Shown in pieces: positions 6,064 to 8,653 of a stretch of DNA of 8,653 nucleotides. Under the pieces are notes generated by a model. It was not told the origin of the DNA and ran no database searches. It worked only from the letters and a program-made list of their open reading frames with translations. Made by a program: the position numbers and the translations under genes. Positions within the stretch are counted from its first letter, which is position 1, and each line of letters opens with the position of its first letter. Source of the stretch: an uncultured Maribacter sp. (GTDB lineage: Bacteria > Bacteroidota > Bacteroidia > Flavobacteriales > Flavobacteriaceae); contig CAJQMW010000280.1 of NCBI GenBank assembly GCA_905479535.1, positions 1-8,653 on the forward strand, given 5' to 3'.

Positions 6064-6693
6064 GTGCAGACAAAAACTATTTTACGAGATCAGGTCCGGG
6101 ACCATCTTTTGAGAGAAATGAAAAATGGCTCTTTGCAAATTGGCAGGACCATAAACTTAGCGGCACTATCCAGACGGTTGGATGTTAGTGTTACCCCTAT
6201 ACGCGAGGCTCTTTCACAATTGCAACAGGCCCATATCATCAAAGCTATTCCAAATAGGGGCTTTATAATTTCCGGTTTGGATGTGGATGAAGCTGAGGAC
6301 CTGTATAATTTGGTGGCAAGTTTGGAGGTAATGGCCATTGAGAATACCGAATTTGACCAGGATACGATAGAACAGTTAAAAAAGCAACAGGAAATTTTTG
6401 AAAATGCACCGGACGCTTTATCCCGTATCCAGGCCGATTTGGGTTTTCACCATATTTTAACCAAGGGATATGATAACGAGTTGGCACTGCAAATCTTAAG
6501 CGACCTAAGGACCCGAATTTTCTTTTACGAACGTGCTTTCATGGCAGAAGACACGTTCTATAATAAGTCTGACAATCAGCACGATTCCATAATCTCGGCG
6601 ATTGCGGACGATAATGTACCTACCGCCTCCCTCCTATTGAAGATGAATTGGATGTTGATCCTTAACTACATTCAAAAGAAGTTAACGGAATAA
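6064..6693 (+). CDS. GntR family transcriptional regulator, FCD (FadR-like) subfamily
   Basis: The 209-aa protein has an N-terminal winged helix-turn-helix (residues about 5-70) with the family signature LAALSRRLDVSVTPIREALSQL and wing PNRGFIISGL. A helical FCD ligand-binding domain follows from about 75 to 205. Known FCD domains bind a metal through Asp-x3-His, His and His, and small carboxylates sit on it. Here D125, H129 and H173 are present, but the position 22 residues after H173, where the last His is expected, is N195. GTG 6064 is the earliest possible start because TGA stands two codons upstream; starting at the next ATG (6118) would remove the first HTH helix, so GTG is preferred. 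With the promoter box ending at 6059 the mRNA may be leaderless. The operator palindrome in its promoter implies autoregulation. The effector is unknown; it may control the divergent operon. Confidence 0.9.
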   Translation: MQTKTILRDQVRDHLLREMKNGSLQIGRTINLAALSRRLDVSVTPIREALSQLQQAHIIKAIPNRGFIISGLDVDEAEDLYNLVASLEVMAIENTEFDQDTIEQLKKQQEIFENAPDALSRIQADLGFHHILTKGYDNELALQILSDLRTRIFFYERAFMAEDTFYNKSDNQHDSIISAIADDNVPTASLLLKMNWMLILNYIQKKLTE

Positions 6694-6705
6694 ACCCTAA
6701 CCCAA

Positions 6706-7299
6706 TTACTCCAAATCCTTGATTAACTGTTCAGCAGAACTGGTAACGCGCTTATAATGTCCATAGCCCCATCGGGCAATAATTAAAAGAAAAACGGCCA
6801 TGACAATTGTCTTCCAAAGCAAGGTGGAAGGTTCTAAAAATAAGTCCTTGCCGTTTAAAATTTTAGCTATTGCGGGTAAGAAAGCCATTAGATAAATAAA
6901 ACTAGCATATATGCCGTATCGCTGTATTTTAAGAAGTTTGGTTTTTGATTTGGTATATTCCAATAAAGCATCTTTGTAAGAAAGGTTTACGATATCCAGG
7001 CACTGTATTTTTTTAAGGGAACCCAGCACAAGAATTGGCAATACTATGCTAAATACTATTGCGATAAGCCCGCAGGCCAGTAAGTACCATGTATCAAGCT
7101 TCGGTATATTGAAAAAGATGAACAATGCAGATGCGATACAGACCAGCGCACCTGCTTTTTCAAAGTTTGTTATGGCCTTAAATTTTGTTCTGTATTTTTC
7201 TTTTGTCATTTCCATAATGATTTCGTTTGTAAGTTCTTTTTGTTTTTCCAATTGATGGCTCATTTGTGTCCAAGCGGATTGTAATTCTTCTAGTTCCAT
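6706..7299 (-). CDS. Four-helix membrane protein, candidate anti-sigma partner
   Basis: The 197-aa product has a charged cytoplasmic-type N-terminus of about 45 residues (MELEELQSAWTQMSHQLEKQ, likely helical) and four predicted transmembrane segments, at about 48-66, 70-93, 128-147 and 163-181. It starts three bases after the stop of the ECF sigma gene, so the two are co-transcribed. In Bacteroidetes, ECF sigma genes are very often followed by a membrane protein that holds the sigma factor, and this product is the natural candidate. It has no recognisable zinc-binding or FecR-like domain, so anti-sigma function is inferred from position only. The gene converges with the GntR gene across 12 bp with no hairpin between them. 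Confidence 0.75.
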   Translation of the reverse strand: MELEELQSAWTQMSHQLEKQKELTNEIIMEMTKEKYRTKFKAITNFEKAGALVCIASALFIFFNIPKLDTWYLLACGLIAIVFSIVLPILVLGSLKKIQCLDIVNLSYKDALLEYTKSKTKLLKIQRYGIYASFIYLMAFLPAIAKILNGKDLFLEPSTLLWKTIVMAVFLLIIARWGYGHYKRVTSSAEQLIKDLE

Positions 7300-7302
7300 A
7301 AC

Positions 7303-7791
7303 CTATGATTTTATCATGTTCGTTTTTAATTTTTTCTTTATTCGGGAAATCCTTGTCCCTACGTTAGATTCACTCAGCCCCGTAATTTCAGCTATTTCTT
7401 TGTAACCCTTACCTTCTAACAATAAGAGCATTAGGCCCTTTTCCAAGACATCCAACCGTTCAATATGTTTATATAACATCCGAAGACGCTCTTCAAAGTC
7501 CTCATCTCCACTTTCACTATGAATTAAAATGGATTCCGAAATTGGAATGGCATCCGGACGTCGCTTGCGTTTTTTTAGCTGCGTGATTGCAGTGTTCATG
7601 GCGACCCGATAAATCCAAGTCGAGATTTTCGATTCATTTCTAAAAGAATCAAAAGACCTCCATAATTGATACACCACCTCTTGGAACAAATCTTCCCGAT
7701 CGGTTTCGTTATCGGTGTATATAGAAGTGACTTTAAATAACAGTCCTTGATGTTCACGTACCAATGCTGCAAACGCGATTTCTTTCGCCAT
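7303..7791 (-). CDS. ECF-type RNA polymerase sigma factor (sigma-70 family)
   Basis: The 162-aa protein has the two-domain ECF layout. Region 2 spans about residues 8-80, including the core-binding DREDLFQEVVYQLWRSFDSF and the -10-reading STWIYRVAMNTAITQLKKRKRR. Region 4 spans about 104-156 with the helix-turn-helix YKEIAEITGLSESNVGTRISRIKKKLK. It would direct RNA polymerase to a small envelope- or stress-related regulon. It is the first gene of a two-gene unit with the membrane protein. An AT-rich inverted repeat lies 52-74 bp upstream. No exact housekeeping -7 box is visible, compatible with autoregulation. ATG 7791 gives the usual start just before region 2. Confidence 0.92.
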   Translation of the reverse strand: MAKEIAFAALVREHQGLLFKVTSIYTDNETDREDLFQEVVYQLWRSFDSFRNESKISTWIYRVAMNTAITQLKKRKRRPDAIPISESILIHSESGDEDFEERLRMLYKHIERLDVLEKGLMLLLLEGKGYKEIAEITGLSESNVGTRISRIKKKLKTNMIKS

Positions 7792-7842
7792 CCAATCCGG
7801 TTTTTCTAATACGTATGTTATGCCATGAAATTATCACATCAA

Positions 7843-7865
7843 ATTCAAAAAAAAATTATTTGAAT
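7843..7865 (-). promoter_or_regulatory. Inverted repeat ATTCAAA-N9-TTTGAAT upstream of the sigma gene
   Basis: Seven-base perfect arms are separated by nine A/T bases, in the region where the sigma gene promoter must lie. It could bind a dimeric regulator. In such AT-rich DNA a chance occurrence is possible. Confidence 0.3.
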
Positions 7866-7924
7866 GAATTTTAAGTGTTTAAAGCAACAAGCTAAGGCCA
7901 AATCCGTTGTAAAATAAAAAGCAC

Positions 7925-8050
7925 ATGCAGTTTTTAAACGAAGAGCTAGCATTCCTTATGATGAAGAAAAAAACGAAATCTTTAGTAAAAGAAGAGAACT
8001 CCTGCGGTATTTTCCAAGATTACGGAACACAGGAGAATAAAACCGATAAG
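7925..8050 (+). CDS. Possible 41-aa small protein (hypothetical)
   Basis: ATG 7925 opens a frame ending in TAA 8048-8050. It reads MQFLNEELAFLMMKKKTKSL followed by VKEENSCGIFQDYGTQENKNR, with one cysteine. An A-rich stretch (GTAAAATAAAAAGCAC) precedes the start, common for Bacteroidetes starts. It lies between the sigma gene (divergent) and the emfourin-like gene (convergent), in a 289-bp space with no other gene. The basic centre and hydrophilic, Cys-containing tail could suit a leader/core peptide, but no processing enzymes are visible in the window and I recognise no family. A chance ORF is quite possible. Confidence 0.3.
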
Positions 8051-8057
8051 GAGAGCA

Positions 8058-8081
8058 GCTAAAAAAAGTGTTTTTCCAGCT
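8058..8081 (-). terminator. Imperfect hairpin after the emfourin-like gene, possibly bidirectional
   Basis: On the minus strand AGCTGGAAAAA, loop CAC, TTTTTTAGCT can fold with AGCT/AGCT and A5/T5 pairing around a G-T pair and a bulged G. It starts at the stop codon of the inhibitor gene and also follows the possible small plus-strand ORF by eight bases. The stem is weak apart from its base. Confidence 0.35.
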
Positions 8082-8341
8082 TAACTATCGGTAATTTTTT
8101 GGATAAGTTTAAGTACAGGTTCGGGAAGGTTTGTATCGTCAAAAATGGCTTTGTATTCCTCCGCTTCGTCCTGTAACTTAATATGATACGTAAATCCGTC
8201 CCGTATTTCGTCAGAAAGCGGGGCTTCTTTTTTCATCGCTTGTATCAATTCTTTCTTGACATCTACTTCTAATTGCATATTTCCCTCATATTCTTTGGGA
8301 ATACCAACGAATCCACCATTGATGAAAATTGAATATTTCAT
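8081..8341 (-). CDS. Emfourin-like proteinaceous inhibitor of M4 metallopeptidase
   Basis: The 86-aa protein has no signal peptide. Its features match the protealysin inhibitor emfourin family: an early FINGGFVGI segment (residues 6-14), a variable helical centre, then IRDGFTYHIKLQDE (about 46-59) and a C-terminal FDDTNLPEPVLKLIQKI helix. In Serratia, emfourin is encoded beside the protealysin gene and blocks the enzyme inside the cell. Here the start overlaps the peptidase stop by four bases (ATGA type, 8338-8341), so inhibitor and enzyme are translationally coupled in the same order. It is probably a cytoplasmic guard that keeps the coupled peptidase inactive before release. The protein is somewhat shorter than the described Serratia inhibitor as I recall it. 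The identification rests on motif resemblance plus genetic context. Confidence 0.75.
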   Translation of the reverse strand: MKYSIFINGGFVGIPKEYEGNMQLEVDVKKELIQAMKKEAPLSDEIRDGFTYHIKLQDEAEEYKAIFDDTNLPEPVLKLIQKITDS

Positions 8342-8653
8342 GCGACGACCTTAACAAGTCCAACGGCCGCAAAACATAAGGTGACAGCTTCAACAGCGGA
8401 AGCACAAACTTTCCCTTCATTTTGTAAACGCTGGGCAGTAGCTAGAATAACATCCAACATATCATTGAAATCAGCCGTTCGCCATAACGCTTTGAGCGTT
8501 TCAAACCATATTATAGCCGATTCATCCAAGCCAATCTCCAAACAACACAGGTAAAAAGCTTTGTTGGGTATTCCCGAGTTAATATGAACTCCTTGGTTAT
8601 TCGCACTTCCGGTATAGTAGTTATCCATGTGGTCAGGCTGTGGGTCAAAATCA
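8338..8653 (-). CDS. M4 family metallopeptidase (protealysin/thermolysin-like), C-terminal part, runs off window
   Basis: Only the C-terminal 104 complete codons lie in the window; the frame continues upstream of the ATG at 8628 (DFDPQPDHM precedes it), so that ATG is internal. The segment NNQGVHINSGIPNKAFYL corresponds to the thermolysin block that carries catalytic His231, and the rest follows the M4 C-terminal helical domain (ETLKALWRTADFNDMLDVIL..., ending FAAVGLVKVVA). The HExxH zinc site, propeptide and any signal peptide lie outside. Where thermolysin has DNGGVH, this protein has NNQGVH: the Asp226 equivalent that hydrogen-bonds the catalytic His is Asn. Linkage to an emfourin-like inhibitor points to the protealysin-like branch, often made without a classical signal peptide. 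The family call is firm. Confidence 0.92.
   Translation of the reverse strand, partial: DFDPQPDHMDNYYTGSANNQGVHINSGIPNKAFYLCCLEIGLDESAIIWFETLKALWRTADFNDMLDVILATAQRLQNEGKVCASAVEAVTLCFAAVGLVKVVA

Noticed and set aside
1..8653. CRISPR array, tRNA/rRNA genes, transposase or integrase genes
   Set aside because: No regularly spaced repeats, no recognisable tRNA cloverleaf or rRNA segment, and no ORF resembling a transposase or integrase was seen in the window.

Overview
The window looks like chromosome of a marine-type Flavobacteriaceae (Bacteroidetes). The DNA is AT-rich, two genes carry the GLPGLI family motif that is typical of this phylum, there is a CarboxypepD_reg-like/TonB-receptor-like outer-membrane barrel, one gene has a TAnnTTTG-type promoter box, and Shine-Dalgarno sequences are not evident. 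The organism assignment is an inference from these gene families.

Layout. (1) Positions 1-498, minus strand: the 5' end of a GT-B (family 4) glycosyltransferase, preceded by a short C-terminal remnant of another gene that overlaps its start codon. This appears to be the edge of a surface-polysaccharide cluster. (2) Positions 499-743: noncoding, with one copy of a ~77-bp imperfect repeat. (3) Positions 744-5744, minus strand: an apparent five-gene envelope operon. In transcription order it encodes a thioredoxin-fold protein with one active-site Cys lost, a 66-aa secreted three-cysteine peptide, a strong hairpin, two tandem GLPGLI proteins, and a large outer-membrane barrel. (4) Positions 5745-6063: divergent control region with the second ~77-bp repeat, a perfect GntR-type operator palindrome and a promoter box. 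(5) Positions 6064-6693, plus strand: an FCD-type GntR regulator. (6) Positions 6706-7791, minus strand: an ECF sigma factor and a four-helix membrane protein that may be its partner. (7) Positions 8081-8653, minus strand: an emfourin-like inhibitor overlapping the 3' end of an M4 (protealysin/thermolysin-like) metallopeptidase.

The most interesting part is the 744-5744 operon. It has the parts list of an envelope system built around a small secreted Cys peptide (Trx-like protein, GLPGLI pair, outer-membrane barrel), although no function can be proved from sequence. Two homopolymer tracts in it are each one base too long: a C7 inside the second GLPGLI gene, and an A9 just before the barrel gene. 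Removing one base from the first restores a full-length GLPGLI protein. Removing one base from the second gives the barrel an ATG start and a lysine-rich signal peptide, overlapping the GLPGLI stop. Either these are slippage-based on/off switches, or they are homopolymer errors in the assembly; raw reads would decide.

The repeats at 523-598 and 5921-5997 flank this operon in direct orientation, and one of them abuts the truncated glycosyltransferase-like remnant. This is compatible with an inserted or rearranged cassette.
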